Positions 54,418 through 63,657 of a stretch of DNA of 64,000 nucleotides are shown piece by piece; position 1 is the stretch's first letter, and each line of letters starts with the position of its first letter. The notes below the pieces were generated by a model. It made no database searches, had not been told where the DNA came from, and saw nothing but the letters and a program-made list of their open reading frames with translations. A program made the position numbers and the translations under genes. Origin of the DNA: Corynebacterium uropygiale. GTDB taxonomy: Bacteria > Actinomycetota > Actinomycetes > Mycobacteriales > Mycobacteriaceae. The DNA is taken from positions 558,001-622,000 of the forward strand of contig NZ_JAKGSI010000001.1 of NCBI RefSeq assembly GCF_021568315.1. The letters run 5' to 3'.

Positions 54418-54550
54418 ACTTCTTTAGTTTTTTGTTGTATGTGCTGTTGAGGGCATGGTTTAGTCAACTGCAAGCTGTTGTGCGGCCGTGTCACTTTGTG
54501 GGGGCGCTAGGGATGGGGAACTCCCCACAATTTCGATGCGGAAGCCTGGC

Positions 54551-55120
54551 TCACTTCGTGCCGTAGGCCTTCTTGCCCGCCAGGGCATCTGCGAGCGTCC
54601 ATCGCGAGACCCCAAACTTGGCTGCCACGCGAGTCTTCGGGACCCCCTCCTCAACGAGGCGGCGCGCCATATCGATCTGCTCTGTCGAGAGTTTCGGCGC
54701 CCGCTGGTACTTGCCCCTCGCCTTAGCTAGGGCGATCCCCTCGCGCTGGCGCTCCTTGATCAATTCTCTTTCAAACTCAGCCACAGCCGCGAGCACTGTG
54801 AGAGTGAACTTGCCAGACGGGGTCGCTGTCGAAAGTGCCGGGGAATCAACGAAGTCCACGCTGACCCCCTTGGACTCGAACTCCTGAAGGAGGGCAAGCA
54901 AGTCCTGTGTAGAGCGGGCTAAGCGATCCACACTTTTCACCCTCACCACATCGTTGGAGCTGTCACGTACGTAGGCGCGAAGTGCGGCAAGCTGCGGGCG
55001 GTGCGCGTCCTTCCCGGAAGCATGATCGACGAAGAGCTTATCCACCTCTCCAATCGCGGCGATCTGCCGCTCGGGGTTCTGATCAACGGTACTGACACGG
55101 ACATAGCCGATAACAGACAT
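54551..55120 (-). CDS. Serine recombinase (resolvase/invertase)
   Basis: 189 aa. Catalytic Ser in GYVRVSTVDQN (about 10), then VDRLARSTQDLLALLQEF, FTLTVLAAVAEFERELIKER (the long E helix) and a C-terminal Hin-type helix-turn-helix (GVPKTRVAAKFGVSRWTLAD). Size is that of Tn3/Gin-type small recombinases. SD GGAGG, start 55120. May resolve multimers or be a passenger. Confidence 0.92.
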   Translation of the reverse strand: MSVIGYVRVSTVDQNPERQIAAIGEVDKLFVDHASGKDAHRPQLAALRAYVRDSSNDVVRVKSVDRLARSTQDLLALLQEFESKGVSVDFVDSPALSTATPSGKFTLTVLAAVAEFERELIKERQREGIALAKARGKYQRAPKLSTEQIDMARRLVEEGVPKTRVAAKFGVSRWTLADALAGKKAYGTK

Positions 55121-55145
55121 GATGCCTCCACGCATCTCCCAAAGT

Positions 55146-55210
55146 GGTGAACGAGGTCTAAGGCGTGACCTCACCTTAGTAGAGTACCGCTTATTACCAT
55201 GTTGTTCACC
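55146..55210. other. Candidate res site of the serine recombinase
   Basis: GGTGAAC (55146) and GTTCACC (55204) face each other, with nested pairs GAGGTC/GACCTC and CTAAGG/CCTTAG in the first half, directly upstream of the recombinase gene. The remaining 55211-55548 has no gene with solid support. Confidence 0.45.
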
Positions 55211-55548
55211 ATTCGGAAGGGCTGAGCGGCCGGTGGGGAATGGGGTGCACCCACATCACCATGCACGCCCTGCCGTGTAAGGGGTGTTATGCCACGACAG
55301 TATGGTTATGGGGGAGCCAAAGGGGAAACTGTCGAAGAGTCGCACACTGTAGCTTGCGTGCTACGGGCGTTGAAGGGGCTGTGGAAGCGGCCGTGCTCCG
55401 ACATCGGCCATGAACAGCAGTACCGGTGTTTACGAATAGCAATAACCCCGGTGATATGCAGTGCTACGATGAGCCTGCAGGGATCGCTCCGGGGTCTTCG
55501 CTCCTGAGCGTATCGCTAGATCGCATGAAAGTCAAGGGGGCCAACTCG

Positions 55549-56226
55549 ATGGCACAGCTAGATCAGTGGTTCTCGTCGGCGAGAATGAGCACATACAGTT
55601 TCCATCCGGATCCGGAGGCACTTTACGTGTGGAATACCCGCATCACGAAGGCCTTTCTTGAGGATATTCAACATATTGAGGTGTTACTCCGGAACAGGAT
55701 GGACGATGCGCTGACGAGTCGCTGCACGATGAAAAATGGATCGGAAACCGTCAGCTGGTTCTCTAATGAGAAATTAGCATTATCGAAAAAGAATGGGGAA
55801 CAGCTTAATCGCGCTATCAGAAAGGTAGAGGATAAGTGCGGAGTATCAACGCATGGCAAGGTCATCGCTGAGCTTCCTTTCGATTTTTGGTACTACCTGC
55901 TGTCCAAGAGTTACTCGACTACTGTATGGCCCTGTTTTCATAAGTTGTTAAGGGTGGAATCGGCCAAAAGGGTAAAGGGCGGACTTCAGCGAATTCCCGT
56001 GCCTGATCGTCAACAGTTTAAAAAACAAGTGGGGATAATATACACCCTACGGAATCGATGCTCACACCATGAACCTATCGTAAAAGATAACTTCAAAAAA
56101 GAATCTAGTAGCTTAGATAGGAAACAGATGGCAATAGAAAAGGTAGCAAATTGGTTGGATCCTGATGCGGCCGATTGGATTCTAAAGAATTCGAGAGTGA
56201 ATCTCGTGAGAGCGCAGCGTCCTTGA
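55549..56226 (+). CDS. Abi-like/HEPN-type defence protein
   Basis: 225 aa, Abi_2-like: ALYVWNTRITKAFLEDIQHIE, VIAELPFDFWYYLLSKSY and the R-x4-H motif in TLRNRCSHHEPI (about 175), the ribonuclease signature of HEPN domains. These proteins trigger abortive infection in phage-infected cells. The ATG at 55549 has AAGGGGG upstream. Codon use is clearly AT-richer than everything around, pointing to separate acquisition. Confidence 0.75.
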   Translation: MAQLDQWFSSARMSTYSFHPDPEALYVWNTRITKAFLEDIQHIEVLLRNRMDDALTSRCTMKNGSETVSWFSNEKLALSKKNGEQLNRAIRKVEDKCGVSTHGKVIAELPFDFWYYLLSKSYSTTVWPCFHKLLRVESAKRVKGGLQRIPVPDRQQFKKQVGIIYTLRNRCSHHEPIVKDNFKKESSSLDRKQMAIEKVANWLDPDAADWILKNSRVNLVRAQRP

Positions 56227-56254
56227 CGTATAGAATGATGCTAAGGTGGGGGGC

Positions 56255-56310
56255 GGCGTAGGGGTAGGACATACTCATCCGAACAGGTCTTTCGTATGAG
56301 TCCCTACGCC
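56255..56310 (+). terminator. Terminator hairpin after the Abi gene
   Basis: GGCGTAGGG pairs with CCCTACGCC, with ACTCAT/ATGAGT nested inside, followed by GTCTTT. It lies between the convergent Abi and methyltransferase-helicase genes. Confidence 0.6.
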
Positions 56311-56315
56311 GTCTT

Positions 56316-59300
56316 TCACATCCCCAACTCAGGGCCGTTACCGCGGTGTTGCTCCCACCCGGGGGAATTCTTCTGCCTGCGAGAGTTACGGTTCTCCTTC
56401 GGGGCCTGGCGCTGGATTTTGACCGGTTTATCCATCCCGAGAGTCTTCAAGATCCCACCAGTTGCTGCTCCTCGCGGGGTGCGCGGCGTCGGGGCAGGCT
56501 TCTTCAGCTGCTGAAGGTAGGACTCCCCATGGCGGATAGCCTCGTGGGCTCTCGCATGCTCCATCGGGCCTATAGCCCCGTGCAAGCACAGTGCATCGAC
56601 TTCATCGATTTTCGCTTGCTTGATCGTCCCTTCCACGGTTCTCTTCTCAACGAGAGCGGCATACTGTGTCGTCGGATTCAACCGCAATGACCACCCCGGT
56701 TTGCGACCGTGAAGCTCATTGCGCGCTGCCCTCGCCTTGAGGATTTTCTGCTGCCTTTCGGACTGGTTTGTTTGTCTGATTTCTTCACGAAGGACCTCAC
56801 GCTGCGCGCGCTTCTCCTTAAGCTCGTCCTGCTGAGTGAACTCGGGAGGGGCCTCTGATCGGAGTTTGTCGAGTTTGTCTGCGGCAAGCTGTTTCGCTTC
56901 CTCTGCAACCGAGATCATTTTCCCCATTGAGGTAACCTTGTTCTCTAGTCGAGTAAGGAGCCCGTACTCTTTGTCGGTAGCGCCTTCTCTGTGCAGCGGA
57001 TTGCCAGTATCTGTGAAGTACAGCGGATCCATGTCGATCACCCAGTTTTTCGGCAACACTTTCGGGTCCACCCCTTCTGGGTAGATCGTGAGGCACTGCT
57101 TGACGACTGAGTAGCCGATAGTGAAGGTCACTCCGCCGATAGTGGCGAGCTCATCTCGTCGCGGCGCGCCACCGCGTTCTGGGCGCATGTACTCATACTT
57201 GTTGTTCAACACGCGCAAGGCGGCAAAATAGCAAAAGCGGGCTGCTTTCGCTCTGTCCGTCGTGGTCCCGCCGATAGGGGGAGTCCACTCCCGCTGCTCG
57301 GCGTTCTCCCATTCCTCGCACGGCTCTTTGTGGGCTTTAGCCCACCTGACTAAAGACCTCTGCTTAGCAAGCTCTGCCTCCTGGGCCTTAATCCCGAACT
57401 GGCGGCCCTCTACTGCTGAGACCCACTCCTGATGGGCAACCTCAAGGTTTTTGACCTCCTTATCGAGGTTCGCAAGCGTGATATGCCGTGGGTCGCCTGT
57501 CGCCACTGCCTTATTGTGTGCGGCGGCGTCTTCAGTACTTGATTCAAGGGAGTCCATCTGGCGAAGAGAACGGTCTGCTGACATGAACTGATTGATGAAC
57601 CGGGCCTTACGATGCACGGTCTGCCAGCGCACGGCATCTGTTGTGCCCCTAGCGATGTAGTTGAAGGTCTGCACCTGGGCGTTCTGGTTGCCCTGGCGCT
57701 CAATACGCCCGATACGCTGCTCAAGGTCAGCTGGACGCCACGGCACATCCACGTTGTGCAGAGCGACAGCCCTAGTCTGAATGTTTGCGCCCGTGCCAAG
57801 CTTTTCAGTCGAGCCGATGATTACGTCGATCTCGCCTTCACGGCACCGGCGGAAGAGCTCGGCACGGTCATCGTCGAACTCGTGAACATAGGCGATACGG
57901 GAGGGATCCATGCCTCTGTCCGCACACGCGCGGCGGATTTCGTTGTAGACGCTGTAGCTGCCGTCTGCTTTCGGGGTGCCTCGGTCGAGGAAGATGATCT
58001 GGAGTCCACCTTTTCGCGGATGCGGTGTGCCATCGTCGCGGAGGTACTCGTTATCCTTCGTGTCCTGCCAGACTCGCGCGACAGTGTCGGCTACGGCGGT
58101 CACCCGTGGCGAGTAGCCCTCGTAGTCGAGATTGACCAGTCGGGGATCAATAGAGACTTTCAACCCATCACTTTGGATCTTCAGCGCGTTATCAATCGCC
58201 TGTGCTTCCTCCGGGAATTGGCTTGCCCAGGGGTTGGTTTCCCGATAGACGAAGTCCGCGATGAAATCCTTGGATTGTTGGTCAATATCAAACTCGACAC
58301 TCACCGTCTCATTGCTGGGGCGTTGTGCCTCGATTTGGTCGCCTGTCACCACATCCATAAACGGTTCACAAAGACCAACGAGTTGGCCAACATTATTAAA
58401 TCCGACCGTACGCGACACTGAACGAAGTCCCACACCTGAAGCACGGACCTCAACTTCCTCGCGTCGTTTAACGAACGACGCGGCAAAACCCTGCACCGTG
58501 GGCATTGCAGCGTGGTCAAGAATGTCGGGCCGTAAGAATCTCATCATGACCCAAATCTCTGCCAGGTTATTCGCAATAGGCGTACCTGTGGCAAAGGTTG
58601 CCACAGGCTGGTGGAGGCCGTTTTTCTGATCTCGAAGGTATTGCATCTTCATCTCAAGATCACTGGCCCGCTGGGAACCACTGGAGTTGATATCATCGAT
58701 CGTGCTAAACCGTGCCAGATTCTTATACTCATGAGCCTCGTCAATAATTAGGTAATCGCACGGAGTATCCTCAAAGCACATACCGGCATCTCTGGGTGAA
58801 TCGAGGAGCTTTAATCGACGGTCATCAAGAATTTTCAGATACCGTTGGATCTGCTTCGTCGTCTTAGAGTCAGGATCCCCCGCTATTTGGGCCTCGACCA
58901 GTGCTTCCTCAGCCTGGGATCTCTCGCGATCTAAGTAGTCCGCCTGCATCTCTGAGGAGACAGGTATGCGCTCAAAAACTGAGCGTGGTACGACAACGAA
59001 GTCCCAGTCCTCAGTAGTGGTCTGTGCGACGAAGTTCCTCCGCTCTTCCGGGGTGCTCAGACCCGCTGCGGAGAGCACCTTTGCGCCTGGATACCACCTG
59101 TTCGCGTCCGCCGCGATCTGCTCACACAAGTGATTAGGTACCACGATCCAGGGCTGCTTGACCTTTCCAAGACGCTTGAGCTCCGCTGCGCCCATGAGGA
59201 AGGTCCCGGTTTTCCCAGCACCCACCGCATGATTCAACAGCACACCGGGCTCGTTGACCATCCTCTCTACCGCGTTCAGCTGGTAGGAATACGGGGTGAA

Positions 59301-62192
59301 ATTATCACTTAACCCGGGCATGGAACGGTACGATCCATCCCACTTGGCTGCCACATATGAGTTGTAGTGGCGGTTATAGGCGTCTAGAATCTCATTCCGC
59401 CTTGATGGATCATCCATGATCCACTTGGTGAACTCCTCGCGAAGCTGATCTGCCTTACGGCTCGCGAACTGTGTCGCCTCGGAACACACCCCAGTGCTGA
59501 GATTGTTCTCTTTCCGCCAGTCCTGCGAGTAGTTGATCGTCGGACTATCCTGGTTCATTACCGCTTGAAGCATGGTGATAGCACTGACAACCTCACCATC
59601 ATGTCGTGTTGTTGCTAGACCCTGGTTATACTCCTCTGCCGCCTTTGGGTTAGACGACTGGTAATTAGGCTGTCTGCGAGTGATGTTGTTCGCAGCGATC
59701 ACACCGTATTTAAGGTCTGCATCCTCTTTCCATTTCATTACTGGATCATTTTTGACTTCAACACGCCACTGCTCTCTACCGATACTCGGCGGGTGAAAAT
59801 CGATCTTGTTGGGGTCTACCCCGAATGCGTGATGAGCGAACTGCTTATAGTACTCCTCACTGATCCAGGTCACACCCGGCTGGATGATAATGCCAGTCTC
59901 GACGCGCTCGGGGAGCACCTCGGTAAGCGCATCAACGTTCGCTTTAAACCGCTCGTCCCTCATCGCGGCTTCCTGCGCGATGATGAGCTTGTCCTCGACA
60001 ACACCGGAAAGATAATGCTCGGCACGAATGAAAGCATCCGGATTCTCGGGATTACGGAACGCGATCTTCTTGTCGATGAGCTCTTCTTCAACAATCTCTT
60101 GGTCGAGACGGGTTACCTCGCTCACCCGGCGGGGATCGATGACCCCGTGCTCGTCCAGGCTGACCTCCACACCCTCCTCAAGGGTGTCCACATGATCAAC
60201 ATGGAGGGTGGGCCTAGCGGGGTTATCGAAGAAGATGACAGTCTTTTCAGCGGTGCCGTGGTCGCGGTCATAGTGCTCGATCGCCGTCATCTGCTGGATG
60301 AACGGATCAGTTTGCAGAACACCTATGTGCTTTTTGACTTCTTTTGGCCGCTTCGTCGGAAGTGCAGCCTGCTGGCGAAGCTCCGCCTCGACTTCCGGTG
60401 TTGGCTCTTCAGTGTGGCCAAGGTCGTTGTCGCGCCTCCACTGCGTAACAAGCTGCTTATACCGCTGCGCCTGCTGCTTTTGTGTGGGCTTGCGCGGTTT
60501 AACCAGCACAAAACGGTTCAACGGACCATAAGTGGCAACGTAGTCGTCATACTGGGTAGCTAACTGTTGGCGAAGACTCTCAACCCCAGGGGTGCCTTCA
60601 CGGTAAGCTTCGCGGAGCTGACGAGACGTATCTCGCAAGTCCAGCAACGCCTTCCACTCACTAGCGGACGTGCCCCTCGGTGGGACAATTTCGTCCCATT
60701 TCCCCTTGGCTTTCAATCTCGCGAATGTTAGTTCGTCACCGTTTTGGGTGTAGCGGACAGTGCCGGGTATCTGTTGGTCCGCAGCACTCTCAACACGCAC
60801 CTGGACAGGCGCCTGCTCGCTAGCCGGCTGAGGAGACAACCCCAGATGGTTGTTTAAGGCCGTGAGCATATCCGTTTGGACAAGGCGACGAAGACTCGCC
60901 GAAAGCTCCTCGCCAGGAACCGGGGCTCCCTGCAATACCGGCTTGCCAAACCGGTCACGAACAACCCTCGGGGTGCCCACGACCCGCTCCGGATGGTCTG
61001 CGAACACCCCGTTGACCCGGGCTATTGACTCATCGTCAAGCGAGTACTCGTCAGTCTGAATGAATCGCAAAGACTGCTCGGTAGGCTCCCTATCCTCCTC
61101 GCGGACCCGGAAGATCAGCAGGTCAGCCGACACTGTCGTGCCTGCGTTGTTTTCGAAGGTGCTCACTGGGAGGCGCGTGGCGCTGACAAGGTCCGCACGG
61201 TCGATCATGTCCTTGCGGGCAAGTGACTTCTGGGCATCAGATGTCGAGGAACTGGTCACCACGGCTACATAACCACCGGGGCGCACTGCGTTTAGGGCCT
61301 TGACAATGAAATGGTTATGAATCGTGTGGTTATTCGGGTTGTGCTCAGGGTCATGAAGGCGGAAGTTCCCGAACGGCACGTTCCCGATAGCAAGGGAGAA
61401 GCTGTCGTAGTCCAGGCGCGTCTTCTCGAACTTCTCCGTAACGATTTGGGCCTCAGGGTAGAGATAATGCGCAATCTGAGACGCGATAGGATCCACTTCG
61501 ATGCCCACGACCTCGGCGCTGTTCGGCGCCGCGCCGATGAAGTTCCCGGTCCCACAGCCGGGTTCCAACACCGGGCCACCGGTGTACCCGGCGGTTTGCA
61601 CTGCCTCCCATACCGGGGCAATCACCTCGTCCGGGGTGAAAAACGCGGTCAACGTTGTCTCAGCTAGAGCAGCATATTCGCGCTGATCAACGATGCTTTC
61701 TAGCTTGCTACGAAGATCGGCCATGCTTGTATTACCACGATCAAAGACCTGTGATGCCGCACCCCATGAGGTGTATCCGGCTAGGATCACCTGCTCCTCT
61801 GGGGTAGCGAATCGGTCCTCACGTTGGAGCGTGCGTAACACCTCAATTGCATCAATATTGGCCTGCACGCGTTCCCGAGGTGTTGCCGGTGGTGCCGGCC
61901 GCAGCGTCGGATCAAACGTCACGGCAGGAAGAGACGGTGTAACCGGCTGCGGAGCGTCTTCTACAGATGAAGACTTCGTTTCCTCCGAGGTCGGCTCGTC
62001 GACGGAGGAAGCGGGAGGGCTTACCTCAATCTGCTCGGAATCCTCCTCGGCAGTATTGACAGCGGGGCTCTCAATTGGCGCTGAGGCCGCCTGGTCTTCA
62101 AGTGCGGCCTTTTGCTCCTCGGCCTGGAGAGTGAGTACGTCGAAGAGATCCATCTCATAAGCATTCGGATCATGACGGTTTCGACGGCGCAT
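56316..62192 (-). CDS. Giant N6-methyltransferase-SF2 helicase (DarB-like)
   Basis: 1,958 aa. After an acidic disordered start (to about 100) comes an adenine methyltransferase domain with SAM motif PVLEPGCGTGNFIG (about 206-216) and motif IV as AIGNVPFGNF (NVPF instead of NPPF, about 268). A large helicase follows: Walker A LNHAVGAGKTG (about 985), DEAH in LIIDEAHEYKN (about 1150), motif VI QRIGRIERQGNQN (about 1495). The C-terminal 400 residues are coiled-coil-rich (KLRSEAPPEFTQQDELKEKR). Phage P1 DarB has this fusion and protects from restriction; large ICEs carry similar genes. GGAGGAG precedes the start. Confidence 0.85.
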   Translation of the reverse strand: MRRRNRHDPNAYEMDLFDVLTLQAEEQKAALEDQAASAPIESPAVNTAEEDSEQIEVSPPASSVDEPTSEETKSSSVEDAPQPVTPSLPAVTFDPTLRPAPPATPRERVQANIDAIEVLRTLQREDRFATPEEQVILAGYTSWGAASQVFDRGNTSMADLRSKLESIVDQREYAALAETTLTAFFTPDEVIAPVWEAVQTAGYTGGPVLEPGCGTGNFIGAAPNSAEVVGIEVDPIASQIAHYLYPEAQIVTEKFEKTRLDYDSFSLAIGNVPFGNFRLHDPEHNPNNHTIHNHFIVKALNAVRPGGYVAVVTSSSTSDAQKSLARKDMIDRADLVSATRLPVSTFENNAGTTVSADLLIFRVREEDREPTEQSLRFIQTDEYSLDDESIARVNGVFADHPERVVGTPRVVRDRFGKPVLQGAPVPGEELSASLRRLVQTDMLTALNNHLGLSPQPASEQAPVQVRVESAADQQIPGTVRYTQNGDELTFARLKAKGKWDEIVPPRGTSASEWKALLDLRDTSRQLREAYREGTPGVESLRQQLATQYDDYVATYGPLNRFVLVKPRKPTQKQQAQRYKQLVTQWRRDNDLGHTEEPTPEVEAELRQQAALPTKRPKEVKKHIGVLQTDPFIQQMTAIEHYDRDHGTAEKTVIFFDNPARPTLHVDHVDTLEEGVEVSLDEHGVIDPRRVSEVTRLDQEIVEEELIDKKIAFRNPENPDAFIRAEHYLSGVVEDKLIIAQEAAMRDERFKANVDALTEVLPERVETGIIIQPGVTWISEEYYKQFAHHAFGVDPNKIDFHPPSIGREQWRVEVKNDPVMKWKEDADLKYGVIAANNITRRQPNYQSSNPKAAEEYNQGLATTRHDGEVVSAITMLQAVMNQDSPTINYSQDWRKENNLSTGVCSEATQFASRKADQLREEFTKWIMDDPSRRNEILDAYNRHYNSYVAAKWDGSYRSMPGLSDNFTPYSYQLNAVERMVNEPGVLLNHAVGAGKTGTFLMGAAELKRLGKVKQPWIVVPNHLCEQIAADANRWYPGAKVLSAAGLSTPEERRNFVAQTTTEDWDFVVVPRSVFERIPVSSEMQADYLDRERSQAEEALVEAQIAGDPDSKTTKQIQRYLKILDDRRLKLLDSPRDAGMCFEDTPCDYLIIDEAHEYKNLARFSTIDDINSSGSQRASDLEMKMQYLRDQKNGLHQPVATFATGTPIANNLAEIWVMMRFLRPDILDHAAMPTVQGFAASFVKRREEVEVRASGVGLRSVSRTVGFNNVGQLVGLCEPFMDVVTGDQIEAQRPSNETVSVEFDIDQQSKDFIADFVYRETNPWASQFPEEAQAIDNALKIQSDGLKVSIDPRLVNLDYEGYSPRVTAVADTVARVWQDTKDNEYLRDDGTPHPRKGGLQIIFLDRGTPKADGSYSVYNEIRRACADRGMDPSRIAYVHEFDDDRAELFRRCREGEIDVIIGSTEKLGTGANIQTRAVALHNVDVPWRPADLEQRIGRIERQGNQNAQVQTFNYIARGTTDAVRWQTVHRKARFINQFMSADRSLRQMDSLESSTEDAAAHNKAVATGDPRHITLANLDKEVKNLEVAHQEWVSAVEGRQFGIKAQEAELAKQRSLVRWAKAHKEPCEEWENAEQREWTPPIGGTTTDRAKAARFCYFAALRVLNNKYEYMRPERGGAPRRDELATIGGVTFTIGYSVVKQCLTIYPEGVDPKVLPKNWVIDMDPLYFTDTGNPLHREGATDKEYGLLTRLENKVTSMGKMISVAEEAKQLAADKLDKLRSEAPPEFTQQDELKEKRAQREVLREEIRQTNQSERQQKILKARAARNELHGRKPGWSLRLNPTTQYAALVEKRTVEGTIKQAKIDEVDALCLHGAIGPMEHARAHEAIRHGESYLQQLKKPAPTPRTPRGAATGGILKTLGMDKPVKIQRQAPKENRNSRRQKNSPGWEQHRGNGPELGM

Positions 62193-62263
62193 AGAGCCAC
62201 TCCTCCAAAGGTAAGACGAAAAAAAGTACCAACGATTCTACTGGTCACATGGACTTTTCCCGG

Positions 62264-62319
62264 TGCCGTCAAGCCGTCATGACGGCTTGACGGCTAGCCG
62301 TCCAGACGGCATGACGGCT
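62264..62319. repeat. Octamer array B (candidate centromere/operator)
   Basis: Seven abutting 8-bp units of consensus TGACGGCT in orientations - - + + - + +, in strict 8-bp register, 72 bp upstream of the methyltransferase-helicase start. No gene is seen in the rest of 62193-62388. Confidence 0.88.
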
Positions 62320-62388
62320 ACCTTCTACCTGCGGAAACAAGAAAAAGGGGAGGGCAATGTGCCCTCCCTGCGCTAGGGTGCTGTGGCC

Positions 62389-62790
62389 CTAAAAGAGATA
62401 TTGCTGTTCTTCGCGTGCCCAGTTGTCGGGGTCGTTGAGGTCGTCTTCGTCCTCCTCGGGCACCCACCTGTCGTCCTCCTCACCACCAAAGGGCTCGGGG
62501 TGCTTGGCGTAATACTCACGAAGGGGCCCGTTGATGTACTCCTCGCGCACCCATTCTTCAGCGATTTGCGCGGCGCGTCCAGAAGTCGCCATGGTGCATT
62601 CGGGGGTCTGCATTCCGTGACGAACTTCCGGGTGTTCCTTCCACCACTTCTCCATGAGGCCCAAGTGCAATTCGGAGAAATAGTCTGTGAAGTCATCACA
62701 GGCGTCAAGATATAGCTCTTTTACGGTGTCGTCATCGTAGGGCTGGCCGAGAGTCTTCTGAACCATACGGATATCGGAAGGCGTGATCAT
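62389..62790 (-). CDS. Very acidic 133-aa protein of unknown function
   Basis: No family recognised. The C-terminal 45 residues hold dense Asp/Glu (GGEEDDRWVPEEDEDDLNDP), and the rest is helical and acidic too (DDDTVKELYLDACDDFTDYF). This charge is reminiscent of DNA mimics such as Ocr or ArdA but no sequence likeness is visible. AGGA precedes the ATG and array C ends 24 bp upstream. Lies between the partition genes and the methyltransferase-helicase. Confidence 0.55.
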   Translation of the reverse strand: MITPSDIRMVQKTLGQPYDDDTVKELYLDACDDFTDYFSELHLGLMEKWWKEHPEVRHGMQTPECTMATSGRAAQIAEEWVREEYINGPLREYYAKHPEPFGGEEDDRWVPEEDEDDLNDPDNWAREEQQYLF

Positions 62791-62813
62791 TGTTGTGTTC
62801 CTTTCTTGTAGTA

Positions 62814-62861
62814 AGCCGTCATGACGGCTTGACGGCGTGACGGCTAGCCGTCGCGACGGCT
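62814..62861. repeat. Octamer array C overlapping the parB-like gene end
   Basis: Six abutting 8-bp units of consensus TGACGGCT in orientations - + + + - +. The last 18 bp encode the C-terminal residues and the TAG stop of the ribbon-helix-helix gene, so centromere and coding sequence are interlocked. Confidence 0.88.
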
Positions 62862-63074
62862 CTGAGAATTATGAAGAAGATCCTCGACCAGCTCGGAGAT
62901 GATCTCACGGATCGGCTTCTCTATCTGCTGAGCATAGACGTGAAGCTCGCGACGAAGATCAGCATCCATGCGGATCGTGAGCTTCGGATCATGCTGCGCG
63001 GTCCTGATCGTCTGCTTCGCCTGACTGGGGGGTGTAGCCCACTTTTTCGGGCCCATAGCACTCTTCTTACTCAT
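62844..63074 (-). CDS. Ribbon-helix-helix ParB/omega-like protein
   Basis: 76 aa: disordered basic start, then a ribbon-helix-helix unit (about 30-70: KLTIRMDADLRRELHVYAQQ, then IREIISELVEDLL). Size and place after parA match the omega or ParG type of centromere-binding repressors. It starts 8 bp before the parA stop. Its likely targets are the three 8-bp-phased arrays, one of which covers its own 3' end. Confidence 0.8.
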   Translation of the reverse strand: MSKKSAMGPKKWATPPSQAKQTIRTAQHDPKLTIRMDADLRRELHVYAQQIEKPIREIISELVEDLLHNSQSRRDG

Positions 63075-63657
63075 CCGTAGCCTCCTCGGAGGTGAGAAAC
63101 TCAGCTACATCGTCATAGCCATGCCAGGCAACTGGCTTCATGCCCCATGAGCGTTTGATGTCCTGCCGGAGCGGAATCTGCGTAGGGATCCTCGGGGTGC
63201 GTTCATCGCGAAGGACCTCAAGAAGCTCCTCGGCCTCCTTCGTCCCGAACCTCACACTCGTGAGAAGCACGTAGGCGGTCTTCGCGTGCGCGATAGCCAA
63301 CGTATTCCACATGCGAGAGGTCTCGATAGCTGACGGGCTCGTCGGCACGATCACGAGGTCGGCAACCGAGATCGCGGTGTCGATGACGTCGGTGCCGCCG
63401 GGAGGGCAGTCGATAAGGACGAAGTCCTCGCGATAGCTCTTGCTGATGGTCCGCTTATTTGCAGGAGAGACCTCAAAGTCCAGTGGTTGGTCGTTGGCCT
63501 CAGCTTCCTCAGCCCACTCGGTCGCAGAGCCTTGCGGATCTAGATCGAGGACGCGGACGCTGTAGCCCTGCGCCGTCAAGGCGCTTGCCAGGTAGATGGT
63601 CGTGGTCGTTTTGCCAGTGCCGCCTTTAAGGTTGCACAGCGCGATGGTCGTCGTCAT
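63067..63657 (-). CDS. parA: ParA-family partition ATPase
   Basis: 196 aa, short (type Ib) ParA without N-terminal HTH. Deviant Walker A CNLKGGTGKTTTTIYLAS (about 8-25), DLDPQGSATEW, and Walker B VLIDCPPGG. It would move DNA along the nucleoid together with the ribbon-helix-helix protein. The ATG overlaps the recombinase stop (ATGA), with AAAGG upstream inside that gene. Confidence 0.92.
   Translation of the reverse strand: MTTTIALCNLKGGTGKTTTTIYLASALTAQGYSVRVLDLDPQGSATEWAEEAEANDQPLDFEVSPANKRTISKSYREDFVLIDCPPGGTDVIDTAISVADLVIVPTSPSAIETSRMWNTLAIAHAKTAYVLLTSVRFGTKEAEELLEVLRDERTPRIPTQIPLRQDIKRSWGMKPVAWHGYDDVAEFLTSEEATDE

Noticed and set aside
55289-55507. Possible 72-aa ORF (MPRQYGYGGAKGETVEE...) before the Abi gene
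   Set aside because: Has an AAGGGG near the ATG, but composition is irregular, no family is recognised and the end runs into the Abi gene leader.
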